From positions 5,432,001 to 5,496,000 of the forward strand of contig NZ_CP091110.1 in the NCBI RefSeq assembly GCF_021560175.1: DNA of 64,000 nucleotides, given 5' to 3'. A model generated the notes under the pieces. The model saw only the letters and a list, made by a program, of their open reading frames with translations, searched no databases and was not told where the DNA came from. The DNA is from Neobacillus drentensis (GTDB taxonomy: Bacteria; Bacillota; Bacilli; Bacillales; Cytobacillaceae). Shown one piece after another: positions 53,968 through 63,944 of this stretch. Every line of letters starts with the position of its first letter. Positions within the stretch are counted from its first letter, which is position 1. A program made the position numbers and the translations under genes.

Positions 53968-54169
53968 TGATTATTCTCCTTTAAAATGATTGTTTAAGAT
54001 GTTTACCCAATCTATGAATAGATAATAATAGTAATAATTTATCATACCAGCAAAGAAATAGCATTATTATGTTTTTCCATTCGTACTAGTTGCGGTGATT
54101 TTTTAAGTTTACCGTACATAAGATTGTACAGGCTGTATGTCCATTTTCTTAGAGTTGGGAGGTTATGAA

Positions 54170-54478
54170 TTGAGGCGCTTTGTTTCTTTGATTCTATTGG
54201 TTGTCATCATCTATGTATTATCTGCGACAAATCCAGGGCGGTCGGAATATATTGATTGGATTAATCACAAATCAATGGATCAGTCGTCCAACCTGCTAAA
54301 AAGGGGAATCCTCTCCATTGCCGGGAAATCGATCTTCGATGCCGGAACAAGCAAATCTGATTATGTTGTTTTTTCTATCTACAAGACAGATTTTACAGAT
54401 GTCGGGATGGGCAAGATGACGACAATTGGGATCTTTCATCAGTTTATCCCTTTATCAAGCCTTGAAAAAGAAAAGTGA
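54170..54478 (+). CDS. DUF4359-like small membrane-anchored protein
   Basis: 102 aa. One N-terminal helix (RRFVSLILLVVIIYVLSATNP), then a soluble outer part with SEYIDWI, DYVVFSIYKTDF and GKMTTIGIFHQFIPL, which resembles DUF4359 proteins. The TTG at 54170 is favoured by GGGAGG seven bases upstream; an ATG-less longer frame from 54137 has no site. Role unknown. Confidence 0.6.
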   Translation: MRRFVSLILLVVIIYVLSATNPGRSEYIDWINHKSMDQSSNLLKRGILSIAGKSIFDAGTSKSDYVVFSIYKTDFTDVGMGKMTTIGIFHQFIPLSSLEKEK

Positions 54479-54483
54479 ATTAA

Positions 54484-54695
54484 GAAAAGCGCAAGCGCCT
54501 TGGTCAGCCCCGATCTAGGGCGCCTTGTCAACTGGCCGGCGTAAGCAAGGCCAAAGACTAGTCGCCCTTAATGCGTACAGAAAGCGATAGCTTTCTGTAG
54601 CCAAGCATAAGACGAGCCGGCCGAAAGGTTGTTCTTTAACCTTTTGGACGGATTGGCTTATGACCTCGAGGGGCTAGGCGCTGGAGCTAGACAAT
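54484..54695. repeat. Interspersed repeat element, copy 2
   Basis: About 212 bp, with the same ends as copy 1 (GAAAAGCGCAAGCGCCTTG, CTAGGCGCTGGAGCTAGACAAT). It begins six bases after the preceding stop codon. Copies 1 and 2 differ at scattered positions only. Confidence 0.9.
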
Positions 54696-54699
54696 CAAA

Positions 54700-54734
54700 G
54701 GACCGAATGGGAATATGCCCGCTCGGCCTTTTTT
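54700..54734 (+). terminator. Plus-strand terminator after repeat copy 2
   Basis: GGACCGA...TCGGCC with inner pairing is followed by TTTTTT on the plus strand. It would end transcripts of the DUF4359-like gene and overlaps the stop of the opposite gene. Confidence 0.65.
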
Positions 54735-55680
54735 ATGCGTGGTCAATGACTCTCAAATGGGCAAAGAAGCGATGAAAATCCGAATCGGATGAATACTTCC
54801 GCTCAACCAAACGGAGCGTGTTCCCCTTTAGACTGCCCCAGTCTATGTTGGGATTTGCTTCGACCATGCTGCAAAGCCTTAGGAGGTGTTCTTTTGGCAA
54901 ATACTCCAAAAATTCTTCAATAAATCCAGAGAATTCGAGGATATAAAGCTTCATTCGTAAGGCCGTATCCGCAATGCTAATAAGTGAATCTCCCCCAAAA
55001 TCCATCATAATGTTTTCTCGGTAGCAGCTAAAGTAAGCGATGCACCTCTTAGTGAACCGGGCACGATTTTGTTTTAAAACCTTTAGTGCATAGTTCACAA
55101 ACTTTTTGTCATATGACGACGGAATCAGCCTTTCAAGCTCGGGTTCCACTCTACTTCTAACCGGTAACTTGTTTAACACGATTAGTTGCATTATTTTCAC
55201 TTCATCGCTGTAAACGAAGTCATCTATTTCACAAAGTTTTTCATATGCCGCCTCTAACTGTCCCTCCCTTTCAGCTTCTTTTGCAAGGTTACTGTCAAAG
55301 CGAATTCCCGCTTGAATTTTGCGTAAATCCTTCCTAAGCCGTATTTTCAATTGATAGTGATATTCACCTTTTAAAAAGATGGACGTTACGATGATATAGC
55401 TGATATAAAACAGCGTCCCGCCAGCCAAGCAGTACATGGTTTGCGTTGTTGGGGCGAATATGACCCCCATGCCGGTACCAGTTAGAACCCAGATGGCTTC
55501 AGTAAATAAGTGTTTTACGGCACTCTTTCTAACAAGCTGGTGGACGAGTTTATAGTGCTTGCGGCAGACCGGACAAATCGGATCCTTCAGAACCGAATAA
55601 CGTTGACAGTTCTTACACATTTTTAGTTTTTGAAACTGATATTTTTCATTTTTTGCAAGCGTTCCATCCCGTTTAGCCAA
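54733..55680 (-). CDS. Zinc-ribbon membrane protein of unknown function
   Basis: 315 aa and not recognised. The N-terminus has CKNC...CPVC (about 22-40), a rubredoxin-like zinc ribbon. Two membrane helices follow (about 58-80 and 82-105), then a 200-residue helical cytoplasmic region. TTG at 55680 is favoured since AGAGGGTG is six bases upstream; a GTG three codons earlier lies inside that site. It is divergent from the VWA/tubulin-like genes, with a small membrane protein in between. Confidence 0.65.
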   Translation of the reverse strand: MAKRDGTLAKNEKYQFQKLKMCKNCQRYSVLKDPICPVCRKHYKLVHQLVRKSAVKHLFTEAIWVLTGTGMGVIFAPTTQTMYCLAGGTLFYISYIIVTSIFLKGEYHYQLKIRLRKDLRKIQAGIRFDSNLAKEAEREGQLEAAYEKLCEIDDFVYSDEVKIMQLIVLNKLPVRSRVEPELERLIPSSYDKKFVNYALKVLKQNRARFTKRCIAYFSCYRENIMMDFGGDSLISIADTALRMKLYILEFSGFIEEFLEYLPKEHLLRLCSMVEANPNIDWGSLKGNTLRLVERKYSSDSDFHRFFAHLRVIDHA

Positions 55681-55723
55681 AGGTATCACCCTCTGTCAGC
55701 ATAATCTCCAATTCCTCGTCGAT

Positions 55724-55822
55724 CTATTCGAAACTCCCGTTGCTGCGTTTATTTTTTCGTAATTTATAAGCTTTGTAAATCAGAGTGAAAACTAGGATGC
55801 CGGTAAACATCAGTCCATACAT
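55724..55822 (-). CDS. Small 32-aa membrane protein
   Basis: ATG after GGGGGGAG (5 nt) gives a 32-aa peptide (MYGLMFTGILVFTLIYKAY...). It has one hydrophobic helix and a basic C-terminal tail (KLRKNKRSNG), so the C-terminus is probably inside. It is 44 bp upstream of the zinc-ribbon gene on the same strand. Role unknown; co-transcription is likely. Confidence 0.5.
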   Translation of the reverse strand: MYGLMFTGILVFTLIYKAYKLRKNKRSNGSFE

Positions 55823-55999
55823 GGATTCTCCCCCCTTACACCAATCGTAATCCTGGGCACTTCTCTATGGGACATCTTTCTAAACGTCCAACTTTATCAT
55901 TCTAGGGAGTACAGCTTGGGAATATAATGACAACAATTGGGATGGGCTTGGAGGTTGTTCCATTTTAGAGATCGATACTGCTAATGGAGGTGCTACCAC

Positions 56000-57781
56000 A
56001 TGTTTAGAAAGACAATTAGTAGTTTCATCATACTGGCGGTTATTGTCTGCAGCATTAGTTATCTTAATGTACGCGCGGCAAGTCCGTTACATTCCACCTC
56101 ACGAATGGAAGGAATGCTAGTTGTGGACGTCAGTAATTCCATGAGAGACAGCGATCCGAATAATATCAGTAAGGAAGCGATGAAGATGTTTATCGATATG
56201 TCATCGCTCGAAGGAGATAACATCGGGGTCGTTGCCTACTCGGACGAGGTAATGCGAGAAAAGTCGCTCGTAAAAATCGGCTCGGAACAAGATAAAAAAG
56301 AATTGAAGTCGTTCATCGATTCACTTGAGAAATACTCCTACACTGACTTATCCACTGGGGTTTCTGAGGCGATTAAGATGCTGGAATCCAGCCATGAAAA
56401 GGATTTCACCCCATTGATTGTCCTGCTGGCGGACGGAAATAACGAACTGAATCCGAGAAAGTCCAAAACGATTTCGCAGGCGGATCAAGACCTCCAATCA
56501 GCGGTCAGTCAGGCTAAAGCCAAAGGCTTCCCCATTTATACGATTGGCTTGAACGCGGATGGGAAGCTCAATAAGGAAGTCCTGACGAACGTGGCGGACA
56601 GTACAAATGGGAAATTCTTTGAGGCCACATCAGCCGAGCAGCTTCCTAAGATCTTAAGTGAAATTTTTGCCCGGCATTTTAAATTAAAGATTGTTCCCGT
56701 TTCACAACTAATTGGTACTGGCGCCTATCAGGATATCAAGATTACCGTGCCAAATGAAAATGTCCGGGAAGCCAATATCTCCCTTATGTCTGATCAGCCT
56801 GTGGAGATTCAACTGATGAATCCTTCGGGCAAAGTGGTGGAGATTCCATCTGATCAGGTGGTGCTAACGAAATCAAGAACCTATTCGATGGTCAAGCTGC
56901 TGAAGCCCGTTCAGGGGGATTGGACCTTGAAGGTCAAGGGTGTCCCACACGATAGGATCGATATCAATCTTATCTTCAACTATGATTTACAGTTAAAATT
57001 GGCGGCCTTTGCCAAGGAGAGCTACAAAGCTGGTGACACCGTTCAAGTTCGTGCCTTCTTTGAGGACGACAGCGAGGTCCTTAAGGATCAAGCTTTTTAT
57101 CACTCGATGAAAGGTACATTGTTAGTCAAAGACCTCGATAAAGGAAAAACAGAGGAGTTTTCGTTACAACCTGGAACTAGCGGATTTTCGGGTGCGTTTA
57201 AGCTTGGCAGTGCTTCTGCCTATGAAGTGACCGTGAAAGCAGAAGATAACAGCTTTTTCCGTCAGACGATTCCTCAGAAAATCACGTTGAAAACAGCACC
57301 CGAGGTCCCTTTAAACGAGAAACCAAGCAGCGTTTCGGGCGATGATGGCAACTCCTTCCCCTGGCTTCTGATCGGCGGAGCTGCCGCGGGTATCCTCTTA
57401 CTCGTTGCGCTTGCTTCCCTGCTTTGGTCCAAGTTAAAGAGCAGAAACCGCAGGTTCAGCGGGCAGATGGTCATGGAAGTCAGGGACGAAGAAACCGGGG
57501 AACGAATCAGCCCGCAATATAAAAAATTGAAATTCTTTAAGGGAAAATTCCGTCTCCATCAACTCTTATCTCTGGCACCGGAGTTTGCGGAAACGGAGAA
57601 AATCATCTTTAAACCACTCGCCAATGACTCTTTATTACTGATCAACCACTCTAATTGCACCATAGAAAAAAACGGCCGGGCAATCAGTGCCCAAAAAGGC
57701 CTGACGATCAAGCGAAACGACCGCCTGCGCATCCTGCCGAAGAAGGTTAATAAATCTATCTACCTTGAGTATATTTCATAG
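56000..57781 (+). CDS. Membrane-anchored von Willebrand factor A domain protein
   Basis: 593 aa. A signal peptide (1-27) is followed by an extracytoplasmic VWA domain (about 37-225) with a complete MIDAS: DVSNS at 43-47, Thr115 and Asp145. Two beta-rich regions (about 235-330 and 335-430), a membrane helix (454-476) and a basic then beta-rich cytoplasmic domain (480-593) come next. The last part looks FHA-like in layout but lacks a clear signature. RBS GGAGG. It lies 37 bp upstream of the tubulin-like gene. It probably transmits a signal or ligand state across the membrane (inferred). Confidence 0.88.
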   Translation: MFRKTISSFIILAVIVCSISYLNVRAASPLHSTSRMEGMLVVDVSNSMRDSDPNNISKEAMKMFIDMSSLEGDNIGVVAYSDEVMREKSLVKIGSEQDKKELKSFIDSLEKYSYTDLSTGVSEAIKMLESSHEKDFTPLIVLLADGNNELNPRKSKTISQADQDLQSAVSQAKAKGFPIYTIGLNADGKLNKEVLTNVADSTNGKFFEATSAEQLPKILSEIFARHFKLKIVPVSQLIGTGAYQDIKITVPNENVREANISLMSDQPVEIQLMNPSGKVVEIPSDQVVLTKSRTYSMVKLLKPVQGDWTLKVKGVPHDRIDINLIFNYDLQLKLAAFAKESYKAGDTVQVRAFFEDDSEVLKDQAFYHSMKGTLLVKDLDKGKTEEFSLQPGTSGFSGAFKLGSASAYEVTVKAEDNSFFRQTIPQKITLKTAPEVPLNEKPSSVSGDDGNSFPWLLIGGAAAGILLLVALASLLWSKLKSRNRRFSGQMVMEVRDEETGERISPQYKKLKFFKGKFRLHQLLSLAPEFAETEKIIFKPLANDSLLLINHSNCTIEKNGRAISAQKGLTIKRNDRLRILPKKVNKSIYLEYIS

Positions 57782-57818
57782 GGTGACAGGCACCGTTTCT
57801 AACACATAGGGAGGAATA

Positions 57819-60800
57819 ATGATGAAAGCTAGTGTAAGAGAGCATATTCAGCAGTTGGATGTTTCGTTAGGCGGTGGGATTATTTCGGAGAAGATCCGTG
57901 TTGATACGATCGAGAATCCCATGCTTGTCATTGGTCTTGGCGGGACTGGGATTGATGCCTTGCTCCGGCTAAAATACCAGGTGAACCGCCGCTTTAAGCT
58001 GCCGCAGGATCCTTTATCGAAGAAGAAAAAGGAAAAACCCAACAATATTGAGTTCCTGGCCTTTGAAACCAATGAATACGACCGCTACAAAACATACAAA
58101 GGGATTGGTCTTGATCCCAATAAGGAGTTCGTCCTCCTTTCTAACCCTGAGATCGGCGGCCTGCTCCAAAACCGCAGCACACTCGAGCCGTGCATTAAAG
58201 AATGGCTGTCACCGGAATTATCCATCACTGATGGAATCAGCGGCGCCTCCGGTGTCCGCCAGGCCGGACGATTGCTGCTGTTTACAAAAATCAACCAAGT
58301 GGTCCAAACGATGGAGCGAAAAATCGAGTCGGTCCTCGAAGGGACCAATAAACGGCTATATGTGTTCATTTTAACTGGTGTCTCCGGAGGCACTGGCAGC
58401 GGATGTTTTCTTGATATTGCCTACATCACGCGCGGGATCATGGAGCGAAAATTCGGCCCGACCGGTATCGATAAGGTCAGCATGCTTGGCTATCTATTCA
58501 TGCCGGATGTGAATCTGTCCAAACGCGGCCTAAGCTCCCATACGGTCGAGTATATCGAGAAAAATGGCTATGCGGCCCTAAAAGAACTCGATTACTGGAT
58601 GAATTGTGATGAACGAAATGAACGTTTCAAAATGAAATATGGCAGCATCTTGGACGTTAACTCTCCGATGCCTCCGTTTAATCTTTGCCATTTCATCTCA
58701 GGAACGAATCTGGAAGGGAAATGGCTGGAAAATGCCTATGATTACTGCATGAATGTCACCGCTGAAAATATTACCAACTTCATGGCCAATGAAGATAAAA
58801 AATCCAGCGAAGAATTTGCGATCCATGACTATATCAGCAATATCCGCACCAATATCGCGCAAATGCCAAAGCCCTATGCCGCCAACTACCAATACAATAT
58901 TATCGGTGCCTCAATGGCTGAAATTCCAGTCGAAGAAATGACCACTTATATTGGCTTTAAACTATTTGAAAAAATGAAGAAGATGTTTGAGGCGGAACCC
59001 GACCAAAATGATGTGGAAAAGTTTGCGGAAAAGCTGCGGATGGACCCTGACTCCATTCATCAGCGGTTCAATGAACGTGTACCGGAGCCCCTGTCAGGGT
59101 ACGAGCACAGTGAACGTTTTTCCTATAACAATGTCATTAAATCAGCCGTAATTAATCTTGACGAAGAGCTGGAAAGAGACTATTTAGTAAAGGCGAAAGA
59201 ACAATACCGGAAATGCAAAAAGCAGCTGCCAGGCGAAAGCCTCGAAGAGTTCCGGCGCCAAATGGAGCGAATCTTTCTTAGTCCTGAAAAGGGTCCAATC
59301 TATGCATCGAGGCTAATCTACGCCCATGACAGTTCCTGTCTGTTAAAAACAATAAAGACCTATATCGAGCGATTGCGGGATCGGTTGGAACACCTGCCGC
59401 GTGCCATTCAATCCGAACAAGATTACGCCTATAGCAAGCTCGAGGAGGCAAGGAGTGCATTCCTCTCCAAAGACCGCAAGAAGAATGCCTATATCGAAGC
59501 AAAATTAAACGAGTTCGCTGCCCGGGCAGAAAAGGCAAGAGTCGAAGAAATGATGGAATTTTATGAAGAGCTGTATCAGCTGCTTTATAACCAGAACAAC
59601 AAAATATATGAAGTTTATCAAGAAATCTTATTAACCTTGAAAAATATCTTTGAAAAAAATGCCGGTATATTAATAGAAAAAGAGGAAATCAATCAGGATG
59701 CCCCCCTCACCTATTATTGGCATTTGGTCAGTATCCCTGATACCTCCCCAGAGATTCAGCGGATGTTTGATTCGAAGGATGGCGAATTACTGCTGCAGAA
59801 ATGGTCGGAAATGCTCCTTGAAAAATCAGCCTATTGGATCAAAGAACAAGATGTCGATGTGGTCGGCACCGTGTCCGAGTTTCTCACCGATCAGTTCGGA
59901 GATTTAATCACGAAATCGATGGAAGACTTTCTGCATCTGAAGTATGGCGAGGATAAACCAATTGATAAAATTATTGAAGAAAAAATCGCTGCCCGCTTGG
60001 ACCGCGATGCCCTGCCAGTGTTCCACCTTGCCAATAGCAACGGCCAGCTCCACTTCCCGCAATGGGGGTTTGTCAGTGTGCCAGTAAAAGCTCCAAATAT
60101 CTATAACGGGATTAAAAATTTTGAAAAGCACTCGCTAAGCCACTCCCGCTTCACGATTAAAGAAAGCGAGCTAAGAAATCGGATTTTCTGGTTAAATACG
60201 AAAAACGGGATTCCGCTGTTTGCCTATTCACCTTTAAAAATTTACGAAGCATCCTATGAAAAGACGATCTTAGAAAAAGAAGGAGTGGGCCGGCACCTGG
60301 TGCAGACAGAGAAGGAAAACTGGCTTTACCTCCCCTCACCGATCCCGGAAAAATCCTGGGGAGATACGTACCAAAACCTTCGGGTGGAAGAATACAATGC
60401 CGGGATACGGGATTTATTCGAACAAGCGTTGGAATTCGGCTGTATCACGGTCAAAGAAGAAGAACGGAATACCAGTGCCAAATACCGGTGCCATTTTACA
60501 AAAGAGTTAAACAGGGGAGCATTTTTCGCCAAGTATGAAATTGACCTGCACAAGCTGGATCGAGCCAGTCTTGGAAACTTAAATCAAGTGTTAAGAAAGC
60601 TAAAAGAATGGTCCTCAGGCGGCATGGATCCTGACGGCAGCTGCGACATTTTTGGAAGCAGCAACTTAGAAATGGCAAAAGAAAACTTAATTCGTTCCCC
60701 TAAGTTGATTGAAAAATTGAAAATAGAGGTTCGAAAATACCAATTTATACAAGAAATAATGACGGAAATTGAACGATTTATCTCCTTACAAAAAGAGAAT

Positions 60801-61214
60801 GAGCGGCTTAAAAACCTGTATATCCAAGCCATTTATACCCATACGATTAAAAAACGCGGAGCTCTTTACGTTTACGATCATGGATTGGAGGAAGATGCAT
60901 GGGAGCCGTTGGTGAATCTGATGAAGACCACGAAATTCGTAGACTATGAAATCTTTCAAGCATTCAAAGCATTGACCCCAAAAGAAATCGCCCAGCTTGA
61001 AAAAAAATCAGAGCAGCGAAGCCATGAGTTAATCCAACAGGAAAGCGCGGCACAGTTAATCTTTGCCTTAGAACAAATGGCAGATACCTTTCAAAGAGAA
61101 AAAGAAGATCTTGATTATGAATACAAGGATTTAGTTAATGGCGAGGAAGTGTACAGTTTCTATAAAGAGATGATGATCAAGGTGCAGGAAATGCTTAGAC
61201 AGCTTAAATCATAA
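57819..61214 (+). CDS. Tubulin_2 / FtsZ-like large GTPase
   Basis: 1131 aa. The N-terminal tubulin-like domain has two Gly-rich motifs, LVIGLGGTGIDAL (37-49) and the signature GVSGGTGSG (187-195), which bind GTP in the FtsZ/tubulin superfamily. The remaining 900 residues are mostly helical and charged, with probable coiled coils (about 500-600 and 980-1110). Length and motif match Tubulin_2 proteins, the FtsZl-1 family predicted by Makarova and Koonin to act with VWA proteins in membrane remodelling. A second ATG (57822) is at slightly better spacing from GGGAGG. No signal peptide. Confidence 0.88.
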   Translation: MMKASVREHIQQLDVSLGGGIISEKIRVDTIENPMLVIGLGGTGIDALLRLKYQVNRRFKLPQDPLSKKKKEKPNNIEFLAFETNEYDRYKTYKGIGLDPNKEFVLLSNPEIGGLLQNRSTLEPCIKEWLSPELSITDGISGASGVRQAGRLLLFTKINQVVQTMERKIESVLEGTNKRLYVFILTGVSGGTGSGCFLDIAYITRGIMERKFGPTGIDKVSMLGYLFMPDVNLSKRGLSSHTVEYIEKNGYAALKELDYWMNCDERNERFKMKYGSILDVNSPMPPFNLCHFISGTNLEGKWLENAYDYCMNVTAENITNFMANEDKKSSEEFAIHDYISNIRTNIAQMPKPYAANYQYNIIGASMAEIPVEEMTTYIGFKLFEKMKKMFEAEPDQNDVEKFAEKLRMDPDSIHQRFNERVPEPLSGYEHSERFSYNNVIKSAVINLDEELERDYLVKAKEQYRKCKKQLPGESLEEFRRQMERIFLSPEKGPIYASRLIYAHDSSCLLKTIKTYIERLRDRLEHLPRAIQSEQDYAYSKLEEARSAFLSKDRKKNAYIEAKLNEFAARAEKARVEEMMEFYEELYQLLYNQNNKIYEVYQEILLTLKNIFEKNAGILIEKEEINQDAPLTYYWHLVSIPDTSPEIQRMFDSKDGELLLQKWSEMLLEKSAYWIKEQDVDVVGTVSEFLTDQFGDLITKSMEDFLHLKYGEDKPIDKIIEEKIAARLDRDALPVFHLANSNGQLHFPQWGFVSVPVKAPNIYNGIKNFEKHSLSHSRFTIKESELRNRIFWLNTKNGIPLFAYSPLKIYEASYEKTILEKEGVGRHLVQTEKENWLYLPSPIPEKSWGDTYQNLRVEEYNAGIRDLFEQALEFGCITVKEEERNTSAKYRCHFTKELNRGAFFAKYEIDLHKLDRASLGNLNQVLRKLKEWSSGGMDPDGSCDIFGSSNLEMAKENLIRSPKLIEKLKIEVRKYQFIQEIMTEIERFISLQKENERLKNLYIQAIYTHTIKKRGALYVYDHGLEEDAWEPLVNLMKTTKFVDYEIFQAFKALTPKEIAQLEKKSEQRSHELIQQESAAQLIFALEQMADTFQREKEDLDYEYKDLVNGEEVYSFYKEMMIKVQEMLRQLKS

Positions 61215-61460
61215 GAAAAGCGGAAGCGCCTTGACCAGGGGCGACAGGCATAAGACGAGCCGGCGAGAAGGCTGTCCTTTAGCCTTCTTGACGGGTTGAT
61301 CTAAATGTGGAGGCGACTGTTTTGGGACTCTAGGCTAAGACGCACCCTGCGAGAAGGCGCTTTTTGCCTTCTTCAGGGGGTGGCTTAGACTTGCGTCCCG
61401 AGGAGCCGCAACTGGATACGCTTAGACCTAAGAGCCCCTAGGCGCTGGAGCTAGACAATT
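61215..61460. repeat. Interspersed repeat element, copy 3 (diverged)
   Basis: 246 bp with the same family ends (GAAAAGCGGAAGCGCCTTG, CTAGGCGCTGGAGCTAGACAATT) and core CATAAGACGAGCCGGC. The middle is different and longer, with GAAGGC...GCCTTC stems. It starts directly after the tubulin-like stop and fills most of the gap 61215-61541. A hairpin GGCCGCA...TGTGGCC follows at about 61478-61504. Confidence 0.85.
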
Positions 61461-61541
61461 CTCAAAGTAATTTTAGAAGGCCGCACGCATTCGATGCATG
61501 TGGCCCGCCTCATTTCATGTTTTTCAAGGAGGGATACACCT

Positions 61542-63890
61542 GTGCGAGATCTAGTACAAAAATATGCCGATTCCTTCTCCATCAAACTCGAGAAAATCAG
61601 TCAATCCGAAAACGTACAGCGCAGTGTCAATTATCCGATTGTCTTTTTATTTTTGGGCGACCTCGTGAAGGATGCCTTATTAACAATCAAAAAGATGAAT
61701 AAGGAAAAATGGCATAACAGTAATGGCATCTTATACTTTCATGCCTATCAATCCGAAACCATCCTCGCTGATAATCTGTTTTCACTTCAGCTGGCCAATA
61801 CTGGGTACGATCGCCAATCACAACGGAAAGAGCTGGCAGACACTTTTAACCAGGATGAAACAATGCTGATCGAACTGAATAAAACCTTTCGAAAGCTTAC
61901 AACAAAGCTAGCTGACTATGGAAGGGCCTTTTCTTCACTCCAGAAAGTAAACCTTTGTGTGGTCACCGCCATACATGACCCGGCAAATATCCTAATCCAA
62001 GAATTCACCCTTCTCCTAAAAAGCATTCTGCAAGAATCGTTCCGAATTGTGGAGGTGGATCTATATGGGCTGTTAATGGAAAAACAGGACGGTGAAAACT
62101 TTGCCTTCACCACTTCGCTTGGCATCAGCTTTCTAAAGGAACTGGATGAGTATCAACAGAATGAGTATCATTTCGAAAAGGACCTCCAGCTGATAGAGGA
62201 CCATTTAAGATTGCCTGTTTGTCATCCCCCTTCCCCTCTCTTTGACATGGTCTATTTATTAAGTGATAAAAATGAGAATGGCTTAATTGAGGATGAGGCT
62301 CTTCAACAAAACTATGAACTAATCAGTCATCTGAACCTGTTGAAGAATCGCAAAATATGGACCGAGCATTATGAAAAAATGAATAGTTATTCCCACCAAT
62401 CCTTTAAGCGGGCAATGAAGGGAAATGCAGGGAATCCTGTTTATGCATCAGCCGGATTTGCTAAAGTGACAAGGCCCAATAAAGCCATTGTACTGCACGT
62501 TGCGAGTCAATTTTATCAAGGGCTTTTAGATACTCTTAAAAACCAAAGCAAGCAGCCCAGGGAGAAAGTCCTGCAGCTCTTCGATTTATCTGAGTCATCT
62601 TTTCAAAAATATTATGAGCACTTCCTTCCTCCAGCGGACCGGCTTTATGACATGCATGAATTAATGAGGGTCAGCAATTCCTATCGGGCCATACGAAAAC
62701 TGTCACTGAACGAAACAGAAGAGTTCCTTTACGAGGGTGGCACGGAGACGTTTTTTTACCAGAACTTCGAAGAACCCGTACATGAGTTTTTAAAGGTTTT
62801 AGACCTAAGGGAGCAAATTGAATGGTGCTTTTATGAAAATATCATTAATCATGAACAGTACGGAATCTATTGCGCTTATAGTTGGACAGCGGACAACGTT
62901 CACGCTGAGTCAAATGTGATGAATGCGATTAGCCATATTTTAGAAGAGACAAAACAAGAGCAGCTAAGACTTAAAGAACATTTGGAACTTACTTATCAGC
63001 AAATCGTGGATCATTGTGAGTTTAAAAAAAGCCTTCTGCCATTTTCAAGCAAGAAAAACCTAAGCAGTTTCCTAGAATACTTTTTCGAGGAAATCTATGG
63101 AACCAAATACGAGCTGTTAAGGCTTAAAGTAAAACTGGAAGTTTTAAAACAATACCGAACGGTCCTCAAGGGACTGCACCGCACATTGCAGCCTAAGATC
63201 AGTCTGATGAAAAAGGTAGATACCTTCCTGAAAAAGACCGCAGCGGATAGTTTGTTTGATTCTGATGATGATTTAGACAGGAATATTGCCCAATATTACT
63301 CTAGAGTGAATGAGTTGATTACCGCAAAGCTACAGGAAAAACGAGGGCCCTATTTCTTTTTGAATGAACGTTTTTTTAAAAATCTCTATCGTTATCTGGA
63401 AGACGATCAACCTGAAATCCTTTTAGAGCGACTGTTGGTGGTATGCGACCGGGAGGTATTAACCCATGAGGAATTCCATCGCACCTTTGAAGATGAACTG
63501 TTAGAAAGAGCCAATGTGCTGACCGATTATGAAAATAGGGAAATTCTCTCTAAAGAGGAATTGTTTCAAAAGTTATATCTTCGATTGGATGAAAGTTCGT
63601 CGATCCACATTGAAGTGTTCAACTACACCCAAACGAACCGGTATGAAGAGAAGTATTACTTTGGCGATTTTAACAGCCAATTCATGCGGTTTGCCATGGA
63701 CAAAGATCCTGGGATGCAATGGAAGGTCGGCTGTGCCCATGAAAAGAAATCAAGTGGAATAGAGAAGCTCACCCTCATGGGAGGCTTTACCCTAAAAGAT
63801 CTTATATTTTATCGCAATGGAGAAAAGTATTATAAGAAATACATTGAAAATGGATATGAATTTCATACCAAAGCGGAAGCGTCCGTTTAG
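61542..63890 (+). CDS. Unknown 782-aa protein of the VWA/tubulin-like module
   Basis: Not recognised. GTG at 61542 lies eight bases after AAGGAGGG and is preferred to an ATG 16 codons upstream that has no site. The protein is cytoplasmic, with no membrane helix. Residues 1-250 look alpha/beta (VNYPIVFLFLGDLVKDALL, GILYFHAYQSETILADN), and the rest is mostly helical and charged. No Walker A or tubulin signature was found. The gene is in line with the VWA and tubulin-like genes and about 54 bp upstream of another module gene, so it probably belongs to the same system. Confidence 0.75.
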   Translation: MRDLVQKYADSFSIKLEKISQSENVQRSVNYPIVFLFLGDLVKDALLTIKKMNKEKWHNSNGILYFHAYQSETILADNLFSLQLANTGYDRQSQRKELADTFNQDETMLIELNKTFRKLTTKLADYGRAFSSLQKVNLCVVTAIHDPANILIQEFTLLLKSILQESFRIVEVDLYGLLMEKQDGENFAFTTSLGISFLKELDEYQQNEYHFEKDLQLIEDHLRLPVCHPPSPLFDMVYLLSDKNENGLIEDEALQQNYELISHLNLLKNRKIWTEHYEKMNSYSHQSFKRAMKGNAGNPVYASAGFAKVTRPNKAIVLHVASQFYQGLLDTLKNQSKQPREKVLQLFDLSESSFQKYYEHFLPPADRLYDMHELMRVSNSYRAIRKLSLNETEEFLYEGGTETFFYQNFEEPVHEFLKVLDLREQIEWCFYENIINHEQYGIYCAYSWTADNVHAESNVMNAISHILEETKQEQLRLKEHLELTYQQIVDHCEFKKSLLPFSSKKNLSSFLEYFFEEIYGTKYELLRLKVKLEVLKQYRTVLKGLHRTLQPKISLMKKVDTFLKKTAADSLFDSDDDLDRNIAQYYSRVNELITAKLQEKRGPYFFLNERFFKNLYRYLEDDQPEILLERLLVVCDREVLTHEEFHRTFEDELLERANVLTDYENREILSKEELFQKLYLRLDESSSIHIEVFNYTQTNRYEEKYYFGDFNSQFMRFAMDKDPGMQWKVGCAHEKKSSGIEKLTLMGGFTLKDLIFYRNGEKYYKKYIENGYEFHTKAEASV

Positions 63891-63944
63891 CGGCGTATGG
63901 ACTGGAGCGCTTTAATTGGAATTTATGTCTAGGGGTGATGTGTG

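Noticed and set aside
58085..60832. Several open frames opposite the tubulin-like gene
   Set aside because: They are antisense shadows of a long coding frame and have no ribosome sites or family features.
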